Assembly (NCBI RefSeq): GCF_003852895.1
Contig: NZ_QUSW01000001.1
Span: 682,001-746,000, forward strand
Direction of reading: 5' to 3'
DNA length: 64,000 nucleotides
Source of the DNA: Rhizobacter terrae
Lineage (GTDB): Bacteria; Pseudomonadota; Gammaproteobacteria; Burkholderiales; Burkholderiaceae_C
In this document: piece by piece, positions 11,137-19,709 of the stretch
Layout: each line of letters begins with the position of its first letter
Position numbering within the stretch: the first letter of the stretch is position 1
Made by a program: the position numbers and the translations under genes
Notes under the pieces: generated by a model
Database searches by the model: none
The model's input: only the letters and a program-made list of their open reading frames with translations
What the model was told of the DNA's origin: nothing

Positions 11137-12897
11137 ATGAATTCGAGCATTTCCTTCGTCCCGGCGTGGGCCCAGCACGCCATCTGGTACCAGATCCTTC
11201 CCGAGCGGTTCTGCAACGGCGACACCAGCAACGATCCCACGGCCCAAAGCCTTGCAGGCGGCCGGTTGGGCGGCAGCACGGACGATGCCTGGGCGCCCAC
11301 CCGCTGGACCGGTGACTGGTACGAGCGCCAGAACTGGGAAGCCGGCGAGGGCCGCGACCCGTGGATGAGCATGCACGACCGGCGCTACGGCGGCGACCTC
11401 GCCGGCATCATCGCCAAGCTGCCCTACCTGCAGGACCTGGGCATCAACGCCATTTACCTGAACCCGGTGTTCGATTCGCCCTCGCACCACAAGTACGACG
11501 GTGCGTCGCTGCATCACATCGACCCGCATTTCGGCCCGGACCCCCAGGGCGACCGCGCCTTGATGGCCAGCGAAGTGCCCGACGACCCCAGCACCTGGGT
11601 GTGGACCTCGGCCGACCGGCTGGTGCTCAAGCTGATCGAAGAGACGCACGCCCGCGGCATGCGCATCATCTTCGACGGCGTGTTCAACCACGTGGGCGTG
11701 AGCCACTGGGCCTTTCGCGACCTGAAGGAGAAGCAGCAGGCTTCGCGCTTCGCCGACTGGTTCATCGTCCACCAGTTCCGCGACGAGGCGGCAGGCAAGG
11801 CCTTCAGCTACGAAGCCTGGCGCGGCTATTCGACGCTGCCCGAACTGCGCAAGGTCGGCGACCACCTCGCCCCCGGCCCGCGCGACTACATCTACGCCGC
11901 CACCCGCCGCTGGCTCGCGCCGCACGGCGACGTGAAGCGCGGCATCGACGGCTGGCGCCTGGACGTCGCGCCCTGGGTGCCGCACGGCTTCTGGAAGGAC
12001 TGGCGCGCGCTGGTGAAATCCATCAACCCCGAGGCCTACCTCGTGGCGGAGAACATCCGCGACGTCGCCTTCAACGTGCCGTACCTCGAAGGTGATGAGT
12101 TCGATGCGGTGATGAACTACAACTTCGCGTTCGCCTGCGACGAGTACTTCTTCCGCGACACGACGCGCATCGCCACCAGCCGATTCGACGGCCTGCTGCG
12201 TGAACTGCGCGAGGCCTATCCGGCCTGCGTCGCGCCCGTGCAGCAGAACCTCTTCGGCAGCCACGACACCGCCCGCCTCGCCTCGCACGCCGTGAACCGC
12301 GACCGGCTCGACTACCGCGCCTTCGACGAAACCTACCACCCGCGCGACTCCCGCGCGCCGCTGTTCGACACACGCAAGCCGAACGCCCACGAGCGCCAGC
12401 TGCACAAGCTCTTCGCCCTGTGGCAGATGACCTACCTCGGTGCGCCGCTCGTCTACTACGGCGACGAGGCGGGCCTGTACGGCGCCAACGACCCCTGCTG
12501 CCGCAAACCCATGCTGTGGCCCGAGCTGCAGTACGACGACGAGGCGATGGGTCCGGACGGCAAGCCCCGCGCGAAGGCGGAGAAGATCGCCTTTGACACG
12601 GCGCTGCACGCCACCTACCAACAGCTGATCGCCCTGCGCCACGCCATCCCGGCCTTGCGCACCGGCGAAGTCCGCACCCTGCTGTGCGACGACGACCGGC
12701 AGGTGCTGGTCCACCTGCGCGGCGACGAAGCCATCGTGGCCATCAACCGCAGCGAGCAGGAGCAGGAGGTGGTCATTGCGTTCGCCCTGCCCGCAGGATG
12801 GAATGATCGGCTCCATGGCGGCGCCATCGTGGCATCCGCACAGGGGCAGACCACCTTGCGGCTGCCTCCCCTGTGGGGCGCGGTGCTCGCCGCCTGA
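11137..12897 (+). CDS. Glycoside hydrolase family 13 (cyclomaltodextrinase/neopullulanase-like)
   Basis: An alpha-amylase-superfamily TIM-barrel enzyme of 586 aa. The four conserved GH13 regions are visible: DGVFNHVG, GWRLDVA with nucleophile D276, the general acid E305 in LVAENIRD, and GSHDTAR with D377. The N-terminal IWYQILPERFCNGD and the lack of a signal peptide suggest a cytoplasmic maltodextrin or cyclodextrin-degrading enzyme rather than a secreted amylase. A C-terminal beta-sandwich follows from ~500. No maltose transporter or other glycogen gene is nearby. The start could also be ATG 11125. Its stop codon abuts the stop of the convergent PEP-CTERM gene (TGATCA). Confidence 0.9.
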   Translation: MNSSISFVPAWAQHAIWYQILPERFCNGDTSNDPTAQSLAGGRLGGSTDDAWAPTRWTGDWYERQNWEAGEGRDPWMSMHDRRYGGDLAGIIAKLPYLQDLGINAIYLNPVFDSPSHHKYDGASLHHIDPHFGPDPQGDRALMASEVPDDPSTWVWTSADRLVLKLIEETHARGMRIIFDGVFNHVGVSHWAFRDLKEKQQASRFADWFIVHQFRDEAAGKAFSYEAWRGYSTLPELRKVGDHLAPGPRDYIYAATRRWLAPHGDVKRGIDGWRLDVAPWVPHGFWKDWRALVKSINPEAYLVAENIRDVAFNVPYLEGDEFDAVMNYNFAFACDEYFFRDTTRIATSRFDGLLRELREAYPACVAPVQQNLFGSHDTARLASHAVNRDRLDYRAFDETYHPRDSRAPLFDTRKPNAHERQLHKLFALWQMTYLGAPLVYYGDEAGLYGANDPCCRKPMLWPELQYDDEAMGPDGKPRAKAEKIAFDTALHATYQQLIALRHAIPALRTGEVRTLLCDDDRQVLVHLRGDEAIVAINRSEQEQEVVIAFALPAGWNDRLHGGAIVASAQGQTTLRLPPLWGAVLAA

Positions 12898-13491
12898 TCA
12901 GCCGCGCTGGCGGCGCCGCATGAAGGCGCCCAGCAGCCCCAGGCCCAGCAGCATCAGCCCATAGGTGCCGGGTTCCGGCACCGGCGACACGGCGGCGTCC
13001 ACGCGGATGTTGTCCACGTTGAACGAGCCGGGCCCGCCGCCTGAAAGGTCGATGGTCAGCCGGTCGATGGCCTGCGATGAGGTGCTGTGCACGGTGTTGA
13101 AACCGCCCGCGGCCTGGCTGGAGGCGAAGTCGAAGACCTCTGCGCCACCCAACCATCCGCGGACCTCGTAGCCCACGCCCGACCAGTAGGCGGCGAGGTC
13201 CAGCGAGTCGAACGTGAACAGGCCGCCATTGGTGACCTGCAGGGCCCCGAAGGGCGTGGACCGCAGGTCCTCCACGAACACGCTCGGCAGCGGCGCGCCA
13301 TAGGCATGCGCCTGCTTCCAGTCGCCAGAAGTCGTGGTGACGGTGAAGCCATCTTCGACGATGCTGCTGAAGCTGTCGCCGGTGTTCCCCGGCAAGGCAT
13401 CGAAGCCGATGGTGGCCGCCGTGGCGGCCTGCGAGGCACCGGCCGCCAATGCGGCAACGAGTGCGAGCCTGGGCATGAATTGAGATGTCAT
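12898..13491 (-). CDS. PEP-CTERM sorting domain protein
   Basis: A 197-aa secreted protein. Signal peptide ~1-26 (ending ATAAT), a beta-rich middle with GFDALPG, a DFASSQAAGGFNTV segment and FNVDNIRVDA, then the C-terminal sorting signal VPEPGTYGLMLLGLGLLGAFMRRR: a PEP motif, a single hydrophobic helix and an Arg cluster. Such proteins are processed by exosortase and are usually exopolysaccharide-associated surface proteins. No exosortase gene is in this window, so it must be elsewhere. A GGGAG sits 8 bases before the start at 13491, supporting the choice. The mature domain resembles carbohydrate-binding beta sandwiches, which is only suggestive. Confidence 0.9.
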   Translation of the reverse strand: MTSQFMPRLALVAALAAGASQAATAATIGFDALPGNTGDSFSSIVEDGFTVTTTSGDWKQAHAYGAPLPSVFVEDLRSTPFGALQVTNGGLFTFDSLDLAAYWSGVGYEVRGWLGGAEVFDFASSQAAGGFNTVHSTSSQAIDRLTIDLSGGGPGSFNVDNIRVDAAVSPVPEPGTYGLMLLGLGLLGAFMRRRQRG

Positions 13492-13756
13492 TTGTTTCTC
13501 CCTGAATGGGCGGGTTGAAGTGATCGGACTCCCCGCGCGGAGGGTTCGTCGGGGTGTGCGCTGCAACATTTCAGTGAAGCTAGGGATGGCGCCGGCCTCG
13601 TCACCCGCCAGGCGGGAAGAATTGCACCGCCGGCCGGAAATCGGGGAATATCGGTAGGCCGCCATGTCTCCGCTGGGACATGGCGCAATAGAACGGTCGT
13701 GCTAAAACCTCGATGAGCGGTCGGACAGCCGATCCGGCACAGCAGGAGACAACGCG

Positions 13757-14935
13757 ATGGACCTGAATTTCACCCCTGAGGAACTGGCCTTCCGCGCGGA
13801 GATCCGCGCCTGGGTGGCCGAGAACCTGCCCCAGGACATCAGCCACAAGGTGCACAACGCCCTTCGGCTGAGCAAGGACGATCTGCAGCGCTGGGCGAAG
13901 ATCCTCGGCAAGAAGGGCTGGCATGGCTGGGCCTGGCCCAAGGAGTTTGGCGGCCCCGGCTGGAATGCCGTGCAGCGCCACCTGTTCGAAGAGGAATGCG
14001 CCCTGGCCGGCGCGCCGCGCGTCGTGCCCTTCGGCCCGGTGATGGTGGCGCCGGTCATCATGGCCTTCGGAACGCCCGAGCAACACAAGCGCCACCTGCC
14101 CGGCATCATGAGCGGCGAGGTGTGGTGGAGCCAGGGCTACAGCGAACCCGGTTCGGGCTCCGACCTGGCCTCGCTCAAGACACGCGCCGAGCGCCGCGGC
14201 GACTACTACATCGTCAACGGCCAGAAGACCTGGACCACGCTCGGACAATTCGGCGACTGGATCTTCTGCCTGGTGCGCACCAGCACCGACGGCAAGCCGC
14301 AGACGGGCATCAGCTTCCTGCTCATCGACATGAAGAGCCCGGGCATCACCGTGCGGCCCATCATCACGATGGACGGCGAGCACGAGGTGAATGAGGTCTT
14401 CTTCGACAACGTGGAAGTGCCCGCCGACAACCTCGTGGGCGAAGAGAACAAGGGCTGGACCTACGCGAAGTACCTGCTGGCGCACGAGCGCACCAACATC
14501 GCCGACGTGAACCGCGCCAAGCGCGAACTGGAGCGGCTCAAGCGCATCGCGAAGGCCGAAGGCGTCTACGAGGACCAGCGCTTCCGCGACCAGATCGCGG
14601 CGCTGGAAGTGGATGTCGTCGCGCTGGAGATGATGGTGCTGCGCGTGCTCTCCGCCGAGAGCAGCGGCAAGCAGTCGCTGGACGTGGCCGGCCTGCTGAA
14701 GATCCGCGGCAGCGAGATCCAGCAGCGCTACAGCGAGCTGATGATGCTGGCCGCCGGCCCCTACAGCCTGCCCTTCATCCAGGAGGCGATGGAAGCCGGC
14801 TGGCAGGGCGACTACGTGGGCGCGGCCCACGTGCCGCCACTGGCCGCCACCTACCTCAACATGCGCAAGACCACCATCTACGGCGGCTCCAACGAAGTGC
14901 AGCGCAACATCGTGTCGCAAGTCGTTCTGGGCTGA
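13757..14935 (+). CDS. Acyl-CoA dehydrogenase, pimeloyl-CoA dehydrogenase large-subunit type (PimC-like)
   Basis: A flavoprotein of 392 aa catalysing alpha,beta-desaturation of an acyl-CoA. The N-terminal helical domain begins MDLNFTPEEL, the FAD/substrate strand motif is GYSEPGSGSDLASL with WTTLGQF, and the C-terminal domain ends YGGSNEVQRNIV, the classical acyl-CoA dehydrogenase signature. The 18-bp spacing to a second, shorter dehydrogenase gene fits the PimC/PimD heterotetramer arrangement for dicarboxylyl-CoA degradation; that substrate is inferred from family and pairing only. A clear AGGAGA precedes the ATG. A TetR-operator-like GAACGGTCGTGC occurs ~65 bp upstream and is unverified. 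Confidence 0.9.
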   Translation: MDLNFTPEELAFRAEIRAWVAENLPQDISHKVHNALRLSKDDLQRWAKILGKKGWHGWAWPKEFGGPGWNAVQRHLFEEECALAGAPRVVPFGPVMVAPVIMAFGTPEQHKRHLPGIMSGEVWWSQGYSEPGSGSDLASLKTRAERRGDYYIVNGQKTWTTLGQFGDWIFCLVRTSTDGKPQTGISFLLIDMKSPGITVRPIITMDGEHEVNEVFFDNVEVPADNLVGEENKGWTYAKYLLAHERTNIADVNRAKRELERLKRIAKAEGVYEDQRFRDQIAALEVDVVALEMMVLRVLSAESSGKQSLDVAGLLKIRGSEIQQRYSELMMLAAGPYSLPFIQEAMEAGWQGDYVGAAHVPPLAATYLNMRKTTIYGGSNEVQRNIVSQVVLG

Positions 14936-14953
14936 TCGAGCAGGAGCATTCAC

Positions 14954-16096
14954 ATGGACTTCAATTTCTCAGACGACCAGGAAATGCTTCGCGACTCGGT
15001 TCGCAAGTGGGTCGACAAGGGCTATGACTTCGAGAAGCGCCGTGGCGTGGTCAAGGCTGGCGGCTTCTCGCGCGACGCGTGGGGCGAACTCGCGGGCCTG
15101 GGCCTCACGGGCCTGTACGTGCCCGAGGAGCACGGCGGCATGGGCTTCGGCCCGGTCGATGCGATGGTGGTGATGGAAGAGCTGGGTCGAGGCCTGGTGC
15201 TGGAGCCGTTCGCGCAGGGCGCGCTCATCGCTGGCGGCGTGATCGCAGGCTACGCACCCGAGGCGGTGAAGGCGCAGTGGCTGCCGAAGATCGCGTCGGG
15301 TGATGCCCTCGTCGTGCTGGCCCAGCAAGAACGTGCCGCACGCTACAAGCTCCACCACGTCACCACGTCGGCCAGGCAAGACGGCAAGGGCTGGACGATC
15401 ACCGGTGACAAGAGCATCGTGCCGGCAGGCGACAAGGCCGATGCCTTCATCGTGCCGGCCCGCGTGTCGGGTGCGGCCGACGATGCGAAGGGCATCGCGC
15501 TCTTCATCGTCGAGCGCAGTGCAACAGGGGTGAGCACCAAGGGCTACCCGACCGTCGACGGCGCCCGCGCCGCCGAGGTGAAGTTCAGCAACGCCGGCGC
15601 CACCTTGCTGGCCGCCGCCGGCACCGGCTTCGCCGCGCTGGAGCACGCCATCGACATCGGCATTGCCGCAAGCTGCGCCGAAGCCGTGGGGGTCATGGAC
15701 AAGCTGCTCGCCGCGACGGTGGAGTACCTCAACACCCGCAAGCAGTTCGGCGTGCCCATCGCCAGCTTCCAGGCCCTGCGCCATCGCACGGCCGACGTGA
15801 AGATGCAGCTGGAACTGGCCCGCTCGATGAGCTACTACGCCAGCCTCAAGCTCAACGACAGCCCCGAAGCGCGGCGCCGGGCGCTGGCACAGGCCAAGGT
15901 GCAACTGGGCAACTCGATGCGCTTCGTGGGCCAGCAGTGCATCCAGATGCACGGCGGCATCGGCGTGACCGACGAGTACATCGCCGGCCACTACTTCAAG
16001 CGCCTCACGGCCCTGGAGATGAGCTACGGCGACACCATGCACCAGCTGGGCGAGGTCAGTGCGCGCATGCAGGACACGGCGGGGGTCTTCGCGTAA
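14954..16096 (+). CDS. Acyl-CoA dehydrogenase, pimeloyl-CoA dehydrogenase small-subunit type (PimD-like)
   Basis: A 380-aa acyl-CoA dehydrogenase starting MDFNFSDDQEMLRDSVRKWV, with LYVPEEHGGMGFG, LLAQQERAARY in place of the usual EPxxGSD, and the C-terminal QCIQMHGGIGVTDEY signature. It follows its partner dehydrogenase by 18 bp with an AGGAG in between, so the two are co-translated from one mRNA and probably form a hetero-oligomer. The weaker flavin-binding motif in this subunit suggests it contributes differently to the active site from its partner. Substrate assignment (medium-chain dicarboxylyl-CoA) is by analogy with PimD. Confidence 0.88.
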   Translation: MDFNFSDDQEMLRDSVRKWVDKGYDFEKRRGVVKAGGFSRDAWGELAGLGLTGLYVPEEHGGMGFGPVDAMVVMEELGRGLVLEPFAQGALIAGGVIAGYAPEAVKAQWLPKIASGDALVVLAQQERAARYKLHHVTTSARQDGKGWTITGDKSIVPAGDKADAFIVPARVSGAADDAKGIALFIVERSATGVSTKGYPTVDGARAAEVKFSNAGATLLAAAGTGFAALEHAIDIGIAASCAEAVGVMDKLLAATVEYLNTRKQFGVPIASFQALRHRTADVKMQLELARSMSYYASLKLNDSPEARRRALAQAKVQLGNSMRFVGQQCIQMHGGIGVTDEYIAGHYFKRLTALEMSYGDTMHQLGEVSARMQDTAGVFA

Positions 16097-16121
16097 CGCG
16101 AGCCGTCCGAGGCGGACCATA

Positions 16122-16164
16122 ATCGGGCGATTCCTGACCGGGAAGACTGGGAGATTCGCCCGAT
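16122..16164 (+). promoter_or_regulatory. Inverted repeat overlapping the start codon at 16163
   Basis: ATCGGGCGA (16122-16130) can pair with TTCGCCCGAT (16155-16164), the latter covering the ATG of the next gene. A CATAAT hexamer just upstream could be a -10 element. If the RNA folds this way the start codon would be occluded. Purely positional evidence. Confidence 0.35.
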
Positions 16165-16486
16165 GAGCAATCCGTCCGCCAACCGCGCCATGAGCGCTGC
16201 CACGGCCTCGCTGGTGGCCTTCGGCGCGAGCCTGTACCTGTTGCTTCAGCACACGGTGGAGGCGCAGTCCGTCGAGGTCGGCAAGACCGTCCTGCTGGCC
16301 TGCGTCATCGCCGCGAGCATGGCGCTTCACTTCATCTTCGTGGGCATGGCCGCGCACCACCTGAACCGCAGAGCCTGGGTGTGGGTGCTCGTCGCCTTCC
16401 TCGGCTTTCCGATCTCGTCCATCGTCGGCCTGGTGCTGCTGGCGTACTTCGACGTGGACCAGCAAGGCCTGCCCGCTGCCCGATGA
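16163..16486 (+). CDS. Small membrane protein, unknown function
   Basis: A 107-aa protein with three predicted membrane helices (~13-30, ~42-65, ~72-94) joined by short loops. I recognise no family or catalytic motif. Its stop codon overlaps the start of the P1 peptidase gene (ATGA at 16483-16486), so the two are translationally coupled. The start at 16163 is the first ATG after a GGGAAGACTGGGAG leader that supplies a Shine-Dalgarno sequence. Confidence 0.7.
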   Translation: MSNPSANRAMSAATASLVAFGASLYLLLQHTVEAQSVEVGKTVLLACVIAASMALHFIFVGMAAHHLNRRAWVWVLVAFLGFPISSIVGLVLLAYFDVDQQGLPAAR

Positions 16487-17478
16487 GGGCCATGTCCGCG
16501 GGTTCCATCACCGACGTCGCCGGGCTGCTGTGCGGCCACTTCACCGACACGCGCCGCCCCACGGGCTGCACGGTCGTCATCGCGCCTGAAGGGGCGGTCG
16601 GCGGCGTGGATGTGCGCGGCGCCGCGCCGGGCACGCGCGAGACGGACCTGCTCTCGCCCCTGAACTCGGTGGATGTCGTCCATGCCGTGATGCTGGCCGG
16701 CGGCAGCGCCTTCGGCCTCGATGCTTCGGCCGGCGCGATGTGCTGGCTGGAGGAGCGCGGCATCGGCGTGCAGGCCGGCCCGGTGCGCGTGCCCATCGTG
16801 GCGTCGGCCATCTTGTTCGATTTGATGATGGGCGATCCATCCATCCGCCCCGATGCGGCGGCCGGGTACGCGGCGTGTGTGGCGGCCGGCACGGACGCGC
16901 CGGCCGAAGGCAGCGTCGGCGCCGGCACCGGTGCCGCCTGCGGCAAGCTCTTCGGCATCGAGCGCGGCATGAAGAGCGGCATCGGCTGCGCGTCCATCAC
17001 GCTGCACGGCGTGACGGTGGCAGCCATGGTGGCCGTGAATGCCACCGGCGACGTGGTCGACCCGTCCACTGGCCGCATCGTCGCCGGGGTCCGCAGCGAC
17101 GATGGCCGGACCATCGTCGGCGGCGCACGGGCCATCCTCGACGGCCAGCTGCCGCGGCACCTGCAGATCGCTGCAGCCACCACGCTCGGCATCGTCGCCA
17201 CCGATGCCGCCTTGACCAAGCTAGACGCCAATCGCCTCGCGCGCATCGCCCATGACGGCCTGGCGCGCAGCATCGTGCCGGTGCACACCCCCGTGGACGG
17301 CGACACCGTGTTCGCGCTCGCCACCGGCAAGGCCAACGCGTCCCTGCCGCCCACCGTGATGGGCGTGCTCGCCGTCGAAGTCACCGCACGCGCCGTGCTG
17401 CGCGCCGTGCAGGCCGCGACCCCCGTGAGCGGCGCCGGCGTCCCGTCCCTGCCCTGCGCACGCGATTTGCCACTCTGA
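16483..17478 (+). CDS. P1 family peptidase (S58/DmpA-like)
   Basis: A 331-aa member of the DmpA/ornithine acetyltransferase-fold N-terminal-nucleophile family. Members self-cleave ahead of a Ser/Thr nucleophile and act as aminopeptidases or amidases; several cleave D- or beta-amino-acid peptides. Recognisable segments are SITDVAGLLCGHFTD at the N-terminus, MLAGGSAFGLDA, and EGSVGAGTGAACGK followed by SGIGCASI around the cleavage region. ATG 16483 overlaps the preceding stop; a second in-frame ATG lies at 16492. No signal peptide is seen, so it is cytoplasmic. The preferred substrate cannot be read from the sequence. Confidence 0.88.
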   Translation: MRAMSAGSITDVAGLLCGHFTDTRRPTGCTVVIAPEGAVGGVDVRGAAPGTRETDLLSPLNSVDVVHAVMLAGGSAFGLDASAGAMCWLEERGIGVQAGPVRVPIVASAILFDLMMGDPSIRPDAAAGYAACVAAGTDAPAEGSVGAGTGAACGKLFGIERGMKSGIGCASITLHGVTVAAMVAVNATGDVVDPSTGRIVAGVRSDDGRTIVGGARAILDGQLPRHLQIAAATTLGIVATDAALTKLDANRLARIAHDGLARSIVPVHTPVDGDTVFALATGKANASLPPTVMGVLAVEVTARAVLRAVQAATPVSGAGVPSLPCARDLPL

Positions 17479-17512
17479 ACCGACAACGAACAACACCACG
17501 GAGACACCACCG

Positions 17513-18904
17513 ATGTCCCAACGAATCTCGCGCCGCACCGCCTTGCTGACCGCCGGCGCCGCATCGCTGCTCGCCGCCTGCCGCACCGCGCCCAAGGTGG
17601 AGGCACCCGACCCCTTCCCGCCGCTGGTGTTCGTGCACGGCAACGGCGACACCGCCGCCTTGTGGATCACCACCGTGTGGCGTTTCGAGAGCAACGGCTG
17701 GCCGCGCGAGCGGCTCCACGCCATCGACCTGCCCTACCCGCTGGCGCGCGACGACGACGGCAAGCTGCAGGACGGCCGCACCTCCACCGCGGAGCACATG
17801 AAGTACCTGTCGGACGAGGTGGACCGCGTGATGAAGGCCACCGGCGCGAAGAAGGTGGTGCTCATCGGCAACTCGCGCGGTGGCAATGCCATCCGCAACT
17901 ACCTGGCCAACGGCGGCGGCACGAAGAACGTGTCGCATGCCATCCTGGGCGGCACGCCCAACCACGGCGTGTGGGCCGATGCCAAGCGCAACACGGGCAG
18001 CGAATTCAACGGCGCCGGCCCCTTCCTCACGGCGCTGAACGCGCCCAAGGGCTCCGAAGGCTGGGAGGTCACGCCCGGTGTGAAGTGGATGACCATCCGT
18101 TCCGACAACAACGACAAGTACGCCCAGCCCGACGGCGTGTGGATCGGCGCCAAGGGCACGCCCACCAACGTGGGCTTCGACGGCCCCGCGCTCAAGGGCG
18201 CGGACAACGTCGTGCTGCCGGGCGTAGACCACCGCGAGACCTCGTTCGGGCCCAAGGCCTTCGAGGCGATGTTCCGCTTCATCACCGGCCGCTCGCCGTC
18301 GACGCTGTCGGTGACACCGGAGGCCAGCGTGGTGCTCAACGGCAAGGTGTCGGGCCTGGGCCTGAACAACGAGCCGGGCCGCGGCAACTACGCCAACAAC
18401 CTGCCGCTGGTGGGCGCGACGCTGGAGGTCTACGCCACCACCGCACAAGGCGAGCGCGACGGCGCGGCCGTGCATCGCAAGACCATCGGCGCCGACGGCC
18501 TGTGGGGGCCGTTCACCGCCAACCCGAAGACGGCCTACGAGTTCGTGGTCAGCGCGCCGGGGTATGCCGTCACGCACATCTACCGCTCGCCCTTCCCGCG
18601 CTCGTCGACCATCGTCAACCTGCGCGCCGAGCGCATCGCCGATGCGGACCGCGACGCGAAGTCGGTGGTGACCTTCACCCGGCCGCGCGGCTACTTCGGC
18701 ATCCCGCGCGACCAGATCACGTTTGACGGCAAGACGCCACCTGGCGGCATTCCGCCGGGCGTGGCGGGCGTGTCGACAGCCAAGCTCAAGGTGCTGGACG
18801 CACCCAACCGGCTCATCGTGGGCGAGTTCAACGGCGAGCGCGTGGCCGGCAAGGCCTGGCCGGCAGCGGACAATCACGTCGTCTTCCTCGAACTGCACGA
18901 CTGA
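17513..18904 (+). CDS. Tat-exported lipoprotein, alpha/beta hydrolase with C-terminal beta domain
   Basis: A 463-aa protein. The N-terminus has a twin-arginine motif (SRRTALL), a hydrophobic core and a lipobox-like LLAAC at residue 23, so it is probably a Tat-exported lipoprotein. An alpha/beta-hydrolase domain follows (~35-260): VFVHGNGDTA (oxyanion region), the nucleophile elbow GNSRGG with Ser121, and GVDHRET with a candidate catalytic His. Residues ~270-463 are beta-rich and resemble an accessory domain seen in bacterial class-2-lipase-like hydrolases. Substrate is unknown; ester or polyester cleavage is plausible. It sits one base before the rsuA start, so may share its transcript. Confidence 0.82.
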   Translation: MSQRISRRTALLTAGAASLLAACRTAPKVEAPDPFPPLVFVHGNGDTAALWITTVWRFESNGWPRERLHAIDLPYPLARDDDGKLQDGRTSTAEHMKYLSDEVDRVMKATGAKKVVLIGNSRGGNAIRNYLANGGGTKNVSHAILGGTPNHGVWADAKRNTGSEFNGAGPFLTALNAPKGSEGWEVTPGVKWMTIRSDNNDKYAQPDGVWIGAKGTPTNVGFDGPALKGADNVVLPGVDHRETSFGPKAFEAMFRFITGRSPSTLSVTPEASVVLNGKVSGLGLNNEPGRGNYANNLPLVGATLEVYATTAQGERDGAAVHRKTIGADGLWGPFTANPKTAYEFVVSAPGYAVTHIYRSPFPRSSTIVNLRAERIADADRDAKSVVTFTRPRGYFGIPRDQITFDGKTPPGGIPPGVAGVSTAKLKVLDAPNRLIVGEFNGERVAGKAWPAADNHVVFLELHD

Positions 18905-19621
18905 TTGAAGCTCTCCCAAGTCCTCTTCACCCAAGGCTTCGGCGCCCGGCGCGAATGCGAAGGCCTGATCGCCTCGGGCCACGTCACCGCCAACGGCCAG
19001 CGCATCGACGACCCCTTCGAGGAGGTCGACACGCGCGGCCTCGTCTTCACCGTCCGCGGTGAGACGTGGCAGTACCATGAGAAGGCCCTGCTCGTGATGA
19101 ACAAGCCCAGCGGCCACGAGTGCTCGCAAAAGCCCAAGCACCATCCGAGCGTCTACAGCCTGCTGCCGCCGCCGCTGCGCGTGCGCGAGGTGCAGACCGT
19201 GGGTCGGCTCGACGAGGACACCACGGGCCTGCTGCTGTTCACCGACGATGGTGCGCTCATCCACCGCTGGACCTCGCCCAAGAAGCACGTGCCCAAGGTC
19301 TACGAAGTGGGCTGCAAGCACCCGGTCACCGCCGAGCAGGTGGAGCGGCTGCTGGCCGGCGTGAAGCTGGTGGACGACCCCGCCACGGTGAAGGCGGCGG
19401 CGGCCGAGCTCACCGGGCCCATGGCCGATGGCCTGCACGGCCTGCGGCTGACGCTCACCGATGGCAAGTACCACCAGGTCAAGCGCATGCTGGCCGCGGT
19501 GAGCAACCGGGTCGAATCGCTGCACCGCAGCGGCTTTGGTGCACTGCGGCTGCCCGACGACCTGGCCCCTGGCGCCTGGCGCTGGCTGGACGGCCCGGAA
19601 GCGATCTCGCCCAAGGCGTGA
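18905..19621 (+). CDS. rsuA: 16S rRNA pseudouridine synthase RsuA-type
   Basis: A 238-aa RNA-modifying enzyme: an S4 RNA-binding domain (~1-55), then the RsuA/RluB/E/F catalytic domain with the catalytic Asp103 in GRLDEDTTGLLLFTDDG and KYHQVKRMLAAVSNRVESLHR near the end. RsuA isomerises U516 of 16S rRNA. It starts with TTG immediately after the stop of the lipoprotein hydrolase (TGATTG), an unusual start codon chosen because the S4 domain begins at once and no ATG precedes it. Distinguishing RsuA from RluE/F needs alignment; RsuA fits the length best. Confidence 0.88.
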   Translation: MKLSQVLFTQGFGARRECEGLIASGHVTANGQRIDDPFEEVDTRGLVFTVRGETWQYHEKALLVMNKPSGHECSQKPKHHPSVYSLLPPPLRVREVQTVGRLDEDTTGLLLFTDDGALIHRWTSPKKHVPKVYEVGCKHPVTAEQVERLLAGVKLVDDPATVKAAAAELTGPMADGLHGLRLTLTDGKYHQVKRMLAAVSNRVESLHRSGFGALRLPDDLAPGAWRWLDGPEAISPKA

Positions 19622-19709
19622 GGTCCGCCACACAGGCTGCGGCAAAGCCTGACGCCGCGACCCGCACGGCAGTGGTACCTTGCCCCGGCAAGGAAGGAAC
19701 CACACAGGC

